Part shown: in pieces, positions 18,111-27,400 of the stretch
Position numbering within the stretch: the stretch's first letter is position 1
Layout: the number at the start of each line of letters is the position of its first letter
Source: Cardiobacteriaceae bacterium
GTDB taxonomy: Bacteria; Pseudomonadota; Gammaproteobacteria; Cardiobacteriales; Cardiobacteriaceae
Length of the DNA: 64,000 bases
Reading direction: 5' to 3'
NCBI GenBank assembly: GCA_030525785.1
Contig: JAUNEA010000001.1
Coordinates: 248,001 to 312,000, forward strand
Program-made: the position numbers and the translations under genes
Notes under the pieces: model-generated
The model's database searches: none
What the model was told of the DNA's origin: nothing
The model's input: only the letters and a program-made list of their open reading frames with translations

Positions 18111-18869
18111 ATGTTGTATTTTACCGATAGCCATTGCCATTTGGATTGGTTCACAGAGCCTGCCACCATCGCCCATCAAGCGAAAGAAATAGGCGTGTGG
18201 CGCATTGTGATTCCAGCAATAAGCGTGAGGCATTTTGAGGCAGTCAAGCAAAGCGCTTTGCTTGATGGGGTGTACGCTGCTTATGGGCTACACCCTCTTT
18301 ATCAAGCCGAGCATTTGCCTGAACATCATGAGATTTTGCAAGAATGGGTGGCGCGTGAAAATCCTATTGCCATTGGTGAATGTGGTTTGGATTATTTTTA
18401 TACCGAGCATCAAGCTCTCCATTCAGCCCAAATGGAAACCTTCCTGTTTCAGTTAAAACTTGCCAAACGCTTTGATTTGCCTCTGCTGCTGCATGCCAGA
18501 AAATCTCTCGATGCCATCTTACATCAGCTCAAACGCCATGCCATAAAGCGCTTTGTTATTCATAGCTTCACAGGCTCAGATCAACAACTCAGCCAAATTC
18601 TTGATATGGGAGGCTATGTAGGCATCGGTGGCACTTCAACTTACCCCCGAGCCTCTCGCTTACAACGCCAATTAGCGATACTACCTGCCAATCGTTTTTT
18701 ACTCGAAACCGATGCACCTGACCAACCTTTATGTGGGCGGCAAGGTATCGAAAATACCCCTGATCAAACTTTTCACGTTGCCAAACACTTAGCCCAATTA
18801 CGCGGCTGTTCATTGGCTGAAATCAGCGAACAAAGTGAAGCGAATGCAAAGCGCTTTTTCGGCTGGTGA
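18111..18869 (+). CDS. tatD: TatD-family metal-dependent hydrolase
   Basis: TatD proteins are TIM-barrel metal-dependent DNases. The 252-residue protein has the N-terminal metal site DSHCHLD (H8, H10), GECGLDYFY with a metal-binding glutamate near residue 87, HAR, HSFTG and LLETDAPD. All ligands appear present. It may be the YjjV-like subgroup rather than TatD itself. The ATG follows directly on a palindrome copy (AAAGCGCTTTATG), with no Shine-Dalgarno in the 18-base gap after grxB, so start may rely on translational coupling. Confidence 0.88.
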   Translation: MLYFTDSHCHLDWFTEPATIAHQAKEIGVWRIVIPAISVRHFEAVKQSALLDGVYAAYGLHPLYQAEHLPEHHEILQEWVARENPIAIGECGLDYFYTEHQALHSAQMETFLFQLKLAKRFDLPLLLHARKSLDAILHQLKRHAIKRFVIHSFTGSDQQLSQILDMGGYVGIGGTSTYPRASRLQRQLAILPANRFLLETDAPDQPLCGRQGIENTPDQTFHVAKHLAQLRGCSLAEISEQSEANAKRFFGW

Positions 18870-18877
18870 GGCATAAA

Positions 18878-18914
18878 AAAGCGCTTTGAATCCAGCGAGA
18901 ATCCAAAGCGCTTT
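18878..18914. repeat. Pair of palindrome copies between convergent tatD and doxX
   Basis: Copies AAAGCGCTTTG (18878-18888) and CAAAGCGCTTT (18904-18914) are separated by 15 bases and can pair with each other into a stem. A run of A precedes the first copy. The placement between convergent genes resembles the paired uptake sequences that act as terminators in Neisseria and Haemophilus. Confidence 0.7.
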
Positions 18915-18935
18915 GAGTTTAGGAAGGCTCAAAAA

Positions 18936-19364
18936 TCAGGAAACTTGAGGCTTACTTGCACAGGTTTTCATGCCTTTATCCAATGTCCAAGCGCCACCGC
19001 CTGCGACAGAAATATAGAGGAAAATAAAGCTAAAAAGCATCGCTGCCTCGCCCCCTTTGGCTAAGGGGAATAAGGAAAAATGCATCATAAAATAAGCCAC
19101 TGCCATTTGTCCTGACAACAAAAATGCCACAGGACGCGTGAACAAGCCCAACATCAACAACACACCCCCCACCAGCTCCAAAATCGTGGCGGCTCCCATC
19201 AAAGAAAACCACTGACCACCCAAGTAGGCTGTATTATCGACAGGAAAGCCAAAAGCTTTCGCTGTGCCATGCAAGAAAAAGGCGTAGGCGGTTGTGATGC
19301 GTAAAATCGCCAACACATGAGGTTGAAAGTTTTGTAAGCGAGAAAAAGGGCATTGAGCGCTCAT
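18936..19364 (-). CDS. DoxX-family membrane protein
   Basis: The 142-residue protein has four hydrophobic segments. Around FFLHGTAKAFGFP (about 25-40), LELVGGVLLMLGLFTRP and the late AAMLFSFIFLYISVAGGG it matches the DoxX family of small integral membrane proteins, some of which take part in thiol or quinone-linked redox reactions. The exact role is unknown. I chose the ATG at 19364, preceded by AGAGGATT, over the longer reading to 19397. It is a single gene, convergent to tatD, and its body contains no full palindrome copy. Confidence 0.8.
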   Translation of the reverse strand: MSAQCPFSRLQNFQPHVLAILRITTAYAFFLHGTAKAFGFPVDNTAYLGGQWFSLMGAATILELVGGVLLMLGLFTRPVAFLLSGQMAVAYFMMHFSLFPLAKGGEAAMLFSFIFLYISVAGGGAWTLDKGMKTCASKPQVS

Positions 19365-19497
19365 CGGAGAATCCTCTAATTTAAAAAAATAACACAATAA
19401 AATTCTATCAAACTATTTTTCCAATCGAACTTACCAAAACGCAAACAATCCGCCACAAAGTGCTTTAGCCCTCGATTCTCAATTCAATCCTCTCTAT

Positions 19498-20925
19498 TTA
19501 CGATAATTTTTCCACCATAAAGGCTTTCAGTGCCTCAACATCATTTTCCATCACGCTGACTTTTTTCGCCAATGCCTCAATCCCCTCAAAGCGCTTTGGA
19601 CGCGGTGCATCAAAGCCTATGGCTTCTACCATCGTGGCATTGAATTTGGCAGGAAGTGCTGTTTCCAGCGTAATAATTGGGCGATTGCTCACGCCTTTAG
19701 CGTAATCAAAAGCAGCTGCTGCGCCATCAGCGGTATGTGGGTCAATCAAGCGGTTAAAGGATTGATGATAATGACGAATCCATTGTAAACGTTCTGCATG
19801 ATTGCTGCGGTAGCTGCCAAATCCTGAAGCTTGCACCGCTGCCCAAAGCACTTTGTTGGTTTTTTTCAAATCAAAAGAACCTACGCTATCCAATTGTTGC
19901 CAAAGCGCTTTGATGAGTGTCGCATCGCCATCGGATAAAGCATACAAATAACGCTCGAAATTGCTCGCCTTACCAATATCCATAGACGGGCTGGAGGTTT
20001 CGTGAACATCAACAGCAGGGCGTGGGCGATAAATTCCTGTTTGGAAAAATTCATGCAACACATCATTCTCATTGCTCGCCACAATCAAGCGCCCAATAGG
20101 TAAGCCCATCTTCTTCGCCAAAAAGCCTGCAAAAATATTGCCAAAATTTCCTGATGGCACAACAAAATCAGCCTCTTCATGGGCATCAAGTGAAAGCCAA
20201 GCTTTGAAATAGTAAACGCTTTGCGCCAAAACTCGCGCCCAATTAATCGAATTAACCGCGCCAATATGGTAAAGCGCTTTGAAATCAGCGTCTTGATTGA
20301 CTACCTTGACCAAATCCTGACAATCATCAAATACGCCCTTAACAGCAATATTGAAAATATTGGGTTCATCTAAGCCATACATCTGCGCTTGCTGGAATGG
20401 GCTCATGCGTTCATGAGGTGATAGCATGAAGACATTCACGTTTTTCTTGCCCAACATCGCATACTCTGCTGCTGAACCTGTATCACCTGAGGTTGCCCCC
20501 AAAATATTGAGATGCGTTTTTCTCTCGTGCAAAGTATGCTCAAACAAATGCCCCAGCAACTGCAATGCCATATCTTTAAACGCCAACGAAGGACCATTGG
20601 ATAATTCCAGCAGATAATGGCGATTGCCTCGCTCATCGGTATGAATATAGGTGAGTGGCGTAATCGCCTCAGAATGAAATACTTCTGCGCGGTAGGTTTG
20701 TTGGCAAAGCGCTTTGAGCGTATCGCTATCAATATCATCAATGTAGCGGCTTAAAATGGTGTGTGCGAGCTTGGCATAGCTCATGGGGCGCAACACTTCC
20801 AACGCCTGACGACTAAACTGCGGAATCTCTACAGGCATCGCCAAGCCACCATCAGGAGCAAGCCCTGAGAGTAAAATATCGGAAAAAGAACCTAATGAAC
20901 TGCCGCGTGTGGATTGATACTGCAT
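19498..20925 (-). CDS. thrC: Threonine synthase
   Basis: ThrC converts O-phosphohomoserine to threonine with pyridoxal phosphate. The 475-residue length is that of the longer, plant/yeast-like class also found in many proteobacteria. The N-terminal STRG segment binds substrate phosphate. K117 in PSLAFKDMALQ is the cofactor lysine, and GATSGDTGSAA binds the cofactor phosphate. It lies 24 bases after the small hydrolase gene and may end the rph-led run. thrA and thrB are not nearby. Confidence 0.95.
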   Translation of the reverse strand: MQYQSTRGSSLGSFSDILLSGLAPDGGLAMPVEIPQFSRQALEVLRPMSYAKLAHTILSRYIDDIDSDTLKALCQQTYRAEVFHSEAITPLTYIHTDERGNRHYLLELSNGPSLAFKDMALQLLGHLFEHTLHERKTHLNILGATSGDTGSAAEYAMLGKKNVNVFMLSPHERMSPFQQAQMYGLDEPNIFNIAVKGVFDDCQDLVKVVNQDADFKALYHIGAVNSINWARVLAQSVYYFKAWLSLDAHEEADFVVPSGNFGNIFAGFLAKKMGLPIGRLIVASNENDVLHEFFQTGIYRPRPAVDVHETSSPSMDIGKASNFERYLYALSDGDATLIKALWQQLDSVGSFDLKKTNKVLWAAVQASGFGSYRSNHAERLQWIRHYHQSFNRLIDPHTADGAAAAFDYAKGVSNRPIITLETALPAKFNATMVEAIGFDAPRPKRFEGIEALAKKVSVMENDVEALKAFMVEKLS

Positions 20926-20949
20926 AAATATCCCTTTGAAAATACTGGT

Positions 20950-21477
20950 TTACACGCCAAAAATATTCGGCGAAGTTTCTAATTGTTGTAAAAAATACTC
21001 AAAATACTGCGCCAACAATTGCACTTCTTCCGTTGTTTTGAACAAATGCCCTGCTGGCACCAAAACCAACTGCGCCCGATGCTCGTTGGCATAACGCATA
21101 CTGCTTTCAGGCAACACCACCGTATCTTTCATGCCATGAATAAGCAAAGTGGGGCAAGTGGCGCTGTAAGCGATTTGAGGATAATGCGCCAAATACAAGG
21201 CTGGCGCAATCAAAAAAAGCCCTTTTACCCATGCCTGATACTGACTCGCTACCGCCACACTACAATAGCCGCCCATGCTAAAGCCCGCCAAAATAACAGG
21301 CTCTTGCCAAGCTTCTATCAAAGCGCTTAATCGCGCCAAACGTTCAGCTGGGTCATCGGTATCAATATCATTGACCAAATGCACCTCATGCCCAAAGCGC
21401 TTTGCCACTCGCGCCAAATAAACCATGTCTTTGCTGTATTGATTCAGCCCACGCCCATGAGATAACACAACTTTCAT
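20950..21477 (-). CDS. Small alpha/beta hydrolase
   Basis: The 175-residue protein has an alpha/beta hydrolase layout with a plausible triad: nucleophile S67 in GFSMGG, D118 in HGMKDTV and H144 in PAGHLF. It begins with VVLSHGRG, an oxyanion-hole type turn. The substrate is unknown; small esterases of the YqiA kind are similar in size. Its start overlaps the tadA stop by four bases, so it is translationally coupled in the rph-rdgB-tadA run. No signal peptide is seen, so it is cytoplasmic. Confidence 0.75.
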   Translation of the reverse strand: MKVVLSHGRGLNQYSKDMVYLARVAKRFGHEVHLVNDIDTDDPAERLARLSALIEAWQEPVILAGFSMGGYCSVAVASQYQAWVKGLFLIAPALYLAHYPQIAYSATCPTLLIHGMKDTVVLPESSMRYANEHRAQLVLVPAGHLFKTTEEVQLLAQYFEYFLQQLETSPNIFGV

Positions 21478-21968
21478 CGTTGCTCCTTACGTTTTGCTCG
21501 GAAAAAATCCTGCAAAAGCGCTTTGCATTCTTCTTCTAACACACCACCTTGTAGGCGATGAATACGATGATTCAGCTTGGGGTGTCGTGCCAAATCCCAT
21601 TCACTACCACACGTTCCCACGCGCGAATCATAAGCGCCGAATACCAAATCGGAAATCCTAGCTTGCACACTAGCTCCCAAGCACATCAAACACGGCTCTA
21701 ACGTCACATAAAGCTTTGCCTGAAGCAATCGATGATTACCAAGCGCTTTGCCTGCCTCGCGTAAAGCTAAGATTTCGGCATGGGCGCTGGGATCGTGGTC
21801 AATGATGGTTCGGTTAAAGCCTCTCCCAATAATCTCATGATTCAAAACCACCACCGCCCCAATCGGAATCTCGCCCAAATCTTTTGCACGCTCTGCTTCG
21901 TGCAAAGCGCTTTGCATGAAATAACGATCCGTTTCCGTATAAGGATTCAAAAGCCCCATCAGCCTCAC
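21474..21968 (-). CDS. tadA: tRNA-specific adenosine deaminase
   Basis: TadA deaminates A34 to inosine in tRNA-Arg(ACG). The 164-residue protein has the zinc site and proton shuttle H63-A64-E65 and PCLMC with C93 and C96, plus the family's EIPIGAVVV and C-terminal FF..KR region. The first start, GTG at 21968, overlaps the rdgB stop by four bases; an ATG at 21959 is the alternative and loses three residues. Close packing with rdgB and the hydrolase indicates an operon. Confidence 0.93.
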   Translation of the reverse strand: MRLMGLLNPYTETDRYFMQSALHEAERAKDLGEIPIGAVVVLNHEIIGRGFNRTIIDHDPSAHAEILALREAGKALGNHRLLQAKLYVTLEPCLMCLGASVQARISDLVFGAYDSRVGTCGSEWDLARHPKLNHRIHRLQGGVLEEECKALLQDFFRAKRKEQR

Positions 21969-22561
21969 ACTCGCTCATGCGTTTCCAGCAAATGCACCAA
22001 CTGCGAAAGCGCTTTGGCTCGGTGGCTCATTTGATTTTTCTCCTCATCAGCAAGCTCTGCAACGGTTTTCCCCAAATCAGGCAACCAAAACAAGGGGTCA
22101 TAACCAAAGCCATGTTTGCCTCGTGGTTCACGAGCAATCTCGCCATGCCAGTAGCCTGTGGCGATGATGGGTTCTGGGTCTTCTGCGTGGCGCACATAAG
22201 CCAACACACAAACATAGTAGGCATAACGATAACTCACATGCTCCATCGCCTTTAAAAGCTTGGCATTGTTAGCAGCATGATTACCATGCTCACCACTGTA
22301 ACGTGCCGAATAAATCCCAGGCGCACCTTTCAAAGCTGGCACACACAAGCCTGAATCATCAGCAATGGCAATCTCCTGCCCCACGCTTGCCGCGTGTCTG
22401 GCTTTCAAAATCGCATTTTCCACAAAGCTTAAGCCCGTTTCCTCCGCATCAGAAATCCCTAGCACTTGCTGCGGAATAACGTGAAAATGATGCCCCATCA
22501 ATAAAGAACGCAACTCATGCAATTTACCCACATTGCTGCTTGCCAAAATCAACCGTTTCAT
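21965..22561 (-). CDS. rdgB: XTP/dITP pyrophosphatase
   Basis: This house-cleaning enzyme hydrolyses dITP, XTP and related non-canonical nucleotides. The 198-residue protein begins with [12 protein letters not shown], the phosphate-binding start of the family. [18 protein letters not shown] and [20 protein letters not shown] follow, and GFGYDPLF comes later. Its ATGA start overlaps the rph stop, the common rph-rdgB pairing. Length and motifs are complete. Confidence 0.95.
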   Translation of the reverse strand: MKRLILASSNVGKLHELRSLLMGHHFHVIPQQVLGISDAEETGLSFVENAILKARHAASVGQEIAIADDSGLCVPALKGAPGIYSARYSGEHGNHAANNAKLLKAMEHVSYRYAYYVCVLAYVRHAEDPEPIIATGYWHGEIAREPRGKHGFGYDPLFWLPDLGKTVAELADEEKNQMSHRAKALSQLVHLLETHERV

Positions 22562-23283
22562 ACCCCAATCCCCAATACTTGACGCTGAATCACCATCATT
22601 TCTTGAATACCTTTCTCCGCCAGCGCAATCATTGAATCCATTTCACTGCGGCGAAACGCATGTCCTTCCGCCGTTCCCTGCACTTCAATAAACGCTCCTG
22701 CATCGTTCATCACAATATTCATATCCGTTTCTGCTTCGCTATCTTCGGCATAATCCAAATCCAAAACAGGTACGCCTTGATAAATCCCAACAGACACCGC
22801 CGCCACTTGCCCATGCAATGGGTTTTTTTGGATTTTGTTCTTGCGTTTCAAATAAGCAATGGCATCAGCAAGAGCGACAAATGCGCCTGTAATCGAAGCG
22901 CAACGTGTGCCACCATCAGCTTGTAACACATCGCAATCCAGCGTGATGGTTCGCTCGCCCAAAGCGCTTAAATCAATCACAGCACGGAGCGAACGGCTAA
23001 TCAATCGCTGAATTTCTAAAGTTCGCCCTTGTTGCTTACCTTTGGTTACCTCGCGCTGATTACGCTCATGAGTCGCGCGAGGCAGCATCGCATATTCTGC
23101 CGTAATCCAACCTTGCCCTTTGCCTTTCAAGAAAGGTGGTACTTTCTCTTCCACACTTGCCGAACACAATACATGCGTATCCCCACAACGAATCAACGCT
23201 GAGCCTTCAGCATATTTGTTCACCTGACGTTCAATGGTTAACACTCGGCGCTCATCAACGGCTCGACCAGAAGGACGTATCAT
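22558..23283 (-). CDS. rph: Ribonuclease PH
   Basis: RNase PH is a phosphorolytic 3'-to-5' exonuclease that trims tRNA precursors. The 241-residue protein has the usual N-terminal [40 protein letters not shown] and [20 protein letters not shown] with the phosphate-binding and active-site residues. It is full length, unlike the frameshifted E. coli K-12 gene. It leads the minus-strand run and is divergent from yicC. Confidence 0.96.
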   Translation of the reverse strand: MIRPSGRAVDERRVLTIERQVNKYAEGSALIRCGDTHVLCSASVEEKVPPFLKGKGQGWITAEYAMLPRATHERNQREVTKGKQQGRTLEIQRLISRSLRAVIDLSALGERTITLDCDVLQADGGTRCASITGAFVALADAIAYLKRKNKIQKNPLHGQVAAVSVGIYQGVPVLDLDYAEDSEAETDMNIVMNDAGAFIEVQGTAEGHAFRRSEMDSMIALAEKGIQEMMVIQRQVLGIGV

Positions 23284-23314
23284 AAAATTCCCCTTAATAA
23301 CTCAAAATGCCACG

Positions 23315-23343
23315 ATTATACCCCCACCCCCAAAACCCAACAA
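23315..23343 (-). promoter_or_regulatory. Probable rph promoter
   Basis: On the minus strand TTGTTG (23338-23343) and TATAAT (23315-23320) are 17 bases apart, about 30 bases before the rph start. Confidence 0.55.
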
Positions 23344-23489
23344 CCAAGCTCCCTTACCGTAATAAAGCGCTTTGTAGAGATAACTTTTGGCGCTAATCAT
23401 TTGTTCTTACTTGAACCCAAAGGAAGGTTCAGGGGATAATTTCCTCCTTTTGAACCATGATTTTTATCGGCTGATTTAAGGATACCCCC

Positions 23490-24365
23490 ATGATGTTGCA
23501 AAGTATGACGGCATTTGCGAGACGCAGTCAGGAAACCCCACATTTTCGCTTGGCACTGGAGATACGCTCTGTGAATAACCGTTTTCTGGAGCTCAATGTG
23601 CGCATGCCTGAAATCTTGCGTCATTTGGAAAATGACTTGCGCCAGAAGCTACAAACTCATATCAAGCGAGGGAAAATTGATCTCACCATTTATCTTGAGC
23701 AAAGCAAATCGCAAGATAACCGTGTTCTCAATACAGAAGCCTTGAAAAACTGGGTGGATACTTTTAACAGCTTACCTGAGCAAAGCGCTTTGTTGGGCAA
23801 ACCAACATGGCATGATGTGCTGAGCTTGCCCAATGTTTGGCAAGTGGCAACGGAAGAAGTTGATTGGGCGCATGAGGTAAGCGCTTTGTTTGAAGGCGCT
23901 TTGAGCGATTTTATTGCTATGCGTGAACGTGAAGGCGAGAAAATAGCACGCGTTTTGTTGGAAAAACTGAATCTCATTGAGCAACACGTTCTCCAACTCA
24001 AAACCCATTTACCAGAACTGGAACAACATATCCGCCAAAACATCTTACAACGATTTCAAGAGTTACAAATCAACGTTGATGGCGCTCGTTTAGAGCAGGA
24101 AATGGTATTTTTATTGGCGAAAAGTGATGTAGCAGAAGAGCTAGACCGCCTACAATTCCATAGCCAAGAAATACGTGATGTATTGCAACAAGGCAAAGCA
24201 CAAGGCGAAGCCATTGGTAGACGGCTGGATTTCATCATTCAAGAACTGCACCGTGAAGCCAACACACTTGGTTCCAAAGCCGCTGATGTTGTTCTCAGCC
24301 AAGCCTCTATTGAGCTAAAACTCTGCATCGAGCAAATGCGTGAGCAGGTTCAAAACTTGATGTAA
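23490..24365 (+). CDS. yicC: YicC-family endoribonuclease
   Basis: The 291-residue protein matches YicC: the N-terminus MLQSMTAFARR, EIRSVNNRFLELNVRMPE, and the C-terminal GRRLDFIIQELHREANTLGSKA with the helical end. YicC proteins are now described as endoribonucleases. It is divergent from rph, the same neighbourhood as in E. coli. A second ATG follows immediately at 23493, and either may be used. The long middle part is helical and variable, as in the family. Confidence 0.92.
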   Translation: MMLQSMTAFARRSQETPHFRLALEIRSVNNRFLELNVRMPEILRHLENDLRQKLQTHIKRGKIDLTIYLEQSKSQDNRVLNTEALKNWVDTFNSLPEQSALLGKPTWHDVLSLPNVWQVATEEVDWAHEVSALFEGALSDFIAMREREGEKIARVLLEKLNLIEQHVLQLKTHLPELEQHIRQNILQRFQELQINVDGARLEQEMVFLLAKSDVAEELDRLQFHSQEIRDVLQQGKAQGEAIGRRLDFIIQELHREANTLGSKAADVVLSQASIELKLCIEQMREQVQNLM

Positions 24366-24424
24366 CCCCTATTCCCAAAGCGCTTTGTTCCCCCTCCTCT
24401 TTATTAAAGACCTAAGGAAGCTCT

Positions 24425-27400
24425 ATGACCGACTCTTACTCAAACTGGCAGTTTTATCTCAAACGCATTACCTCCGAAGTTTGGAGCATGATGCTTTTGG
24501 TGATGGCAGGCTTGGTGCTGATAACCCTGTTAGGCTATTACCCTACTGATCCAGGCTGGAGTACTTCAGGTTTAACTCATCAAGCGCCCAAACATGTTTT
24601 TGGCAGCACAGGGGCTTATGTGGCTGATGCACTCTTGTCTTTATTGGGCTTTGCGGCGTATTGGTTGCCTATTGGCATGGTGCATATTGCATGGCAAATT
24701 GTGCGCTCACCAAGCGGTTTGGAAGGGGAATTGGTGTTATGGCGTTTAGCAGGCTTAGCGGCTAGCACACTGGTGTTATCGTGCATTTTAGCCCTTCATC
24801 TTGACCACCCTATCAACAGTATCGCGCAAACAGGTGGCGGATTAATTGGGCAAGTGATTGGTATTGCTTTATTGCATTTGTTTTTGCCCCATCATGTACT
24901 TTGGATTTATCTGCTGTTGTTTTTCTTCAGCGCAACAGTTCTGTTTAACCTGCAATGGCTAAACATCAGCTACGCCTTAGGTAAGCTCCTTGCCAACCGT
25001 GCATTCCAAACCCTCAACCCTGATGCCAGCGAAGATGAAGTCATTCGTTTCCAAGAACCAAGCAGTTCACAAGCTGAACATCGCCTATCAGCCGCCCAAC
25101 GCTCCCCTAGCACCCTGATGGAAAATCCTGACCCCATGCCCATCTCTGAACCTAAAAGCGCTTCTATTAGCGCTCCTTTCTCATGGCAGCGTTTTAACGA
25201 AGAATCCGAGCAGCGTAGCGAGCCAAGAGAGGAAGCATCAAACGCTATTCCTGAAGAAACGGTAGGATTTTTTGCGCCTAAAGCTTTTTCTGTACCTTTA
25301 AGCGATATGCCAACCTTGTTGAGCGAAATATCGCATGGTGATTACTTCCCTCCTGCTCCCGAAACACTTATCACGCCACCAAAACCAGCGTCACACAATA
25401 CCCCTACCCATGAGCCTCAACAAATTGTTGAGCCTATTACGCCTGCAGAAGTATCCGTTGTGGAATCGAGCTTAGCATCTGAGGCTCCTACTGTTACCAC
25501 CACACCCATAGCTACACAACCCATCACCACCTCAACAACCAACCCCACACCACCAAGCCTGACCTCAACTAATGAGCCTGTAGCACAAAGCGCTTTGCCT
25601 GAGCCAGTGGCACCTTTGATGGCAGACAGTCCTGAAGAAACCATTTCGGTCACAGTTGCGCCCATGTCCTCTAATCCAACTGAGCCTGAATCCATCGAAC
25701 CCCTTGAGCCTATCATTGAAATTCCTGCGCATACGAGTGTTCGAATTAAAATCAAGCCCATGTCGCGCCCCATTCAGCGTCCTTTTGTCACAGAAACTCC
25801 TATGGTATTCCAGCCGATTGCCGTTGCTCCCGAATCAAGCCCAGAGACTGTGAAAACCAATACACATGTAAAACCAACAACACAAAGCGCTTTGGTTGAG
25901 CCTACGGTGGTTTCACCAATCACACCAACAGCTCCAGTAATGCCAGCTCCTATTGCAGCGCCTGTCATCACCCCCACATCAACACCACAAAGCGCTTTGG
26001 TTGAGCCTACGGTGGTTACACCAGTAACCGCAACACCTGTCACACCAGCCCCTGTCGCGCCTGTTATCCACACCATTCCAACCCCACCGACAACCCCACA
26101 AAGCGCTTTGGTTGAGCCTACGGTAGTTTCACCAATCACACCAACAGCTCCAGTAACGCCAGCTCCTATTGCAGCGCCTGTCATCACACCAACACCACAA
26201 AGCGCCTTGGTTGAGCCTGTGATGGAAGAAATGTCAGCGATTTTGGAAAGTGTTTCGGTCGACAATCTGGCTGACCCTGCCTTTTGGGAAGAACTCGAAC
26301 ATGCCCTCGAGCCAGAAGAATCATCTCCCCTCGAGCAAAGCGCTTTGCTTGAAGAAGAGATAATACCTCCTGTTGTATCTGCCATTTCTGTAACAACTGT
26401 CGCGAGTGTATCTGAGCCAACAGCAACTCCTGTGATGGCAGAAGTGGTGGTGGCGGAGCCAGTAACTCCTGTAGTGCCAGCGCCTGTAATAAGCGCCACA
26501 GAAGAACCAACCCCCATCAAAGAAGCTATTCCCCTAACTATTCCTGCACCAACCCCCAAAATCCCACCCATCTCTCCACAAAGCGCTTTGCAAACCAAAT
26601 CTATCGCGCCTAATCCCTACCCCGATGAATACTTGCTGCCCTCCATGCATTTATTCAAACTCGATACCAGCCTCAGCGCAGGCTATAGCGATGAAGAACT
26701 CGATGAAATGGCAAATCTTTTGGAGCATGCTTTGCGTAGCTACCGTATTCAGGCTAGCGTTGCCAATATCGAGCAAGGCCCTGTGGTCACTTCCTTTGAA
26801 ATTGACCCTGCTGCTGGCACCAAAGGCTCTCAAATCAGCAATTTAGACCGAGATTTAGCACGTTCTTTATCGGTGCCAAGTTTGCGTGTGGTGGAAGTGT
26901 TACCAGGTAAGCCTTACATTGGCTTGGAGATTCCCAACCGCCACCGCAGCATGGTGCATTTCCGCACCATCTTGGAAAGCCCAGCTTATCAGGCGCAAAC
27001 CTCGCCTTTAACGATGGTTTTGGGTTGCAATATCTCAGGCGAGCCTGTGGTAACCAATTTGGGAGCGATGCCACATTTATTGGTGGCAGGCACAACAGGC
27101 TCAGGAAAATCGGTAGGCATTAACGTCATGCTTGCCAGTATGCTGTGCAAAGCCAAGCCTGATGAATTAAAGCTGATTTTGATTGACCCCAAAATGCTGG
27201 AAATGAGTATGTACGAAGGCATTCCGCATTTGATTACCCCTGTGGTCACGGATATGAACGATGCCGAAAATGCGCTGAAATGGGCAGTGGCAGAGATGGA
27301 ACGGCGTTATCAGCTGATGTCTGGCTTGAAAGTTCGAAAAATTGATGAGTTTAACCAAATCATTAAAGACGCTCAAGCGCGTGGCGAAGTGGTATATGAC

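Noticed and set aside
25774-26598. 274-codon open frame antisense to ftsK
   Set aside because: It is the glycine/threonine-rich shadow of the repetitive FtsK linker, with no ribosome site or family resemblance.
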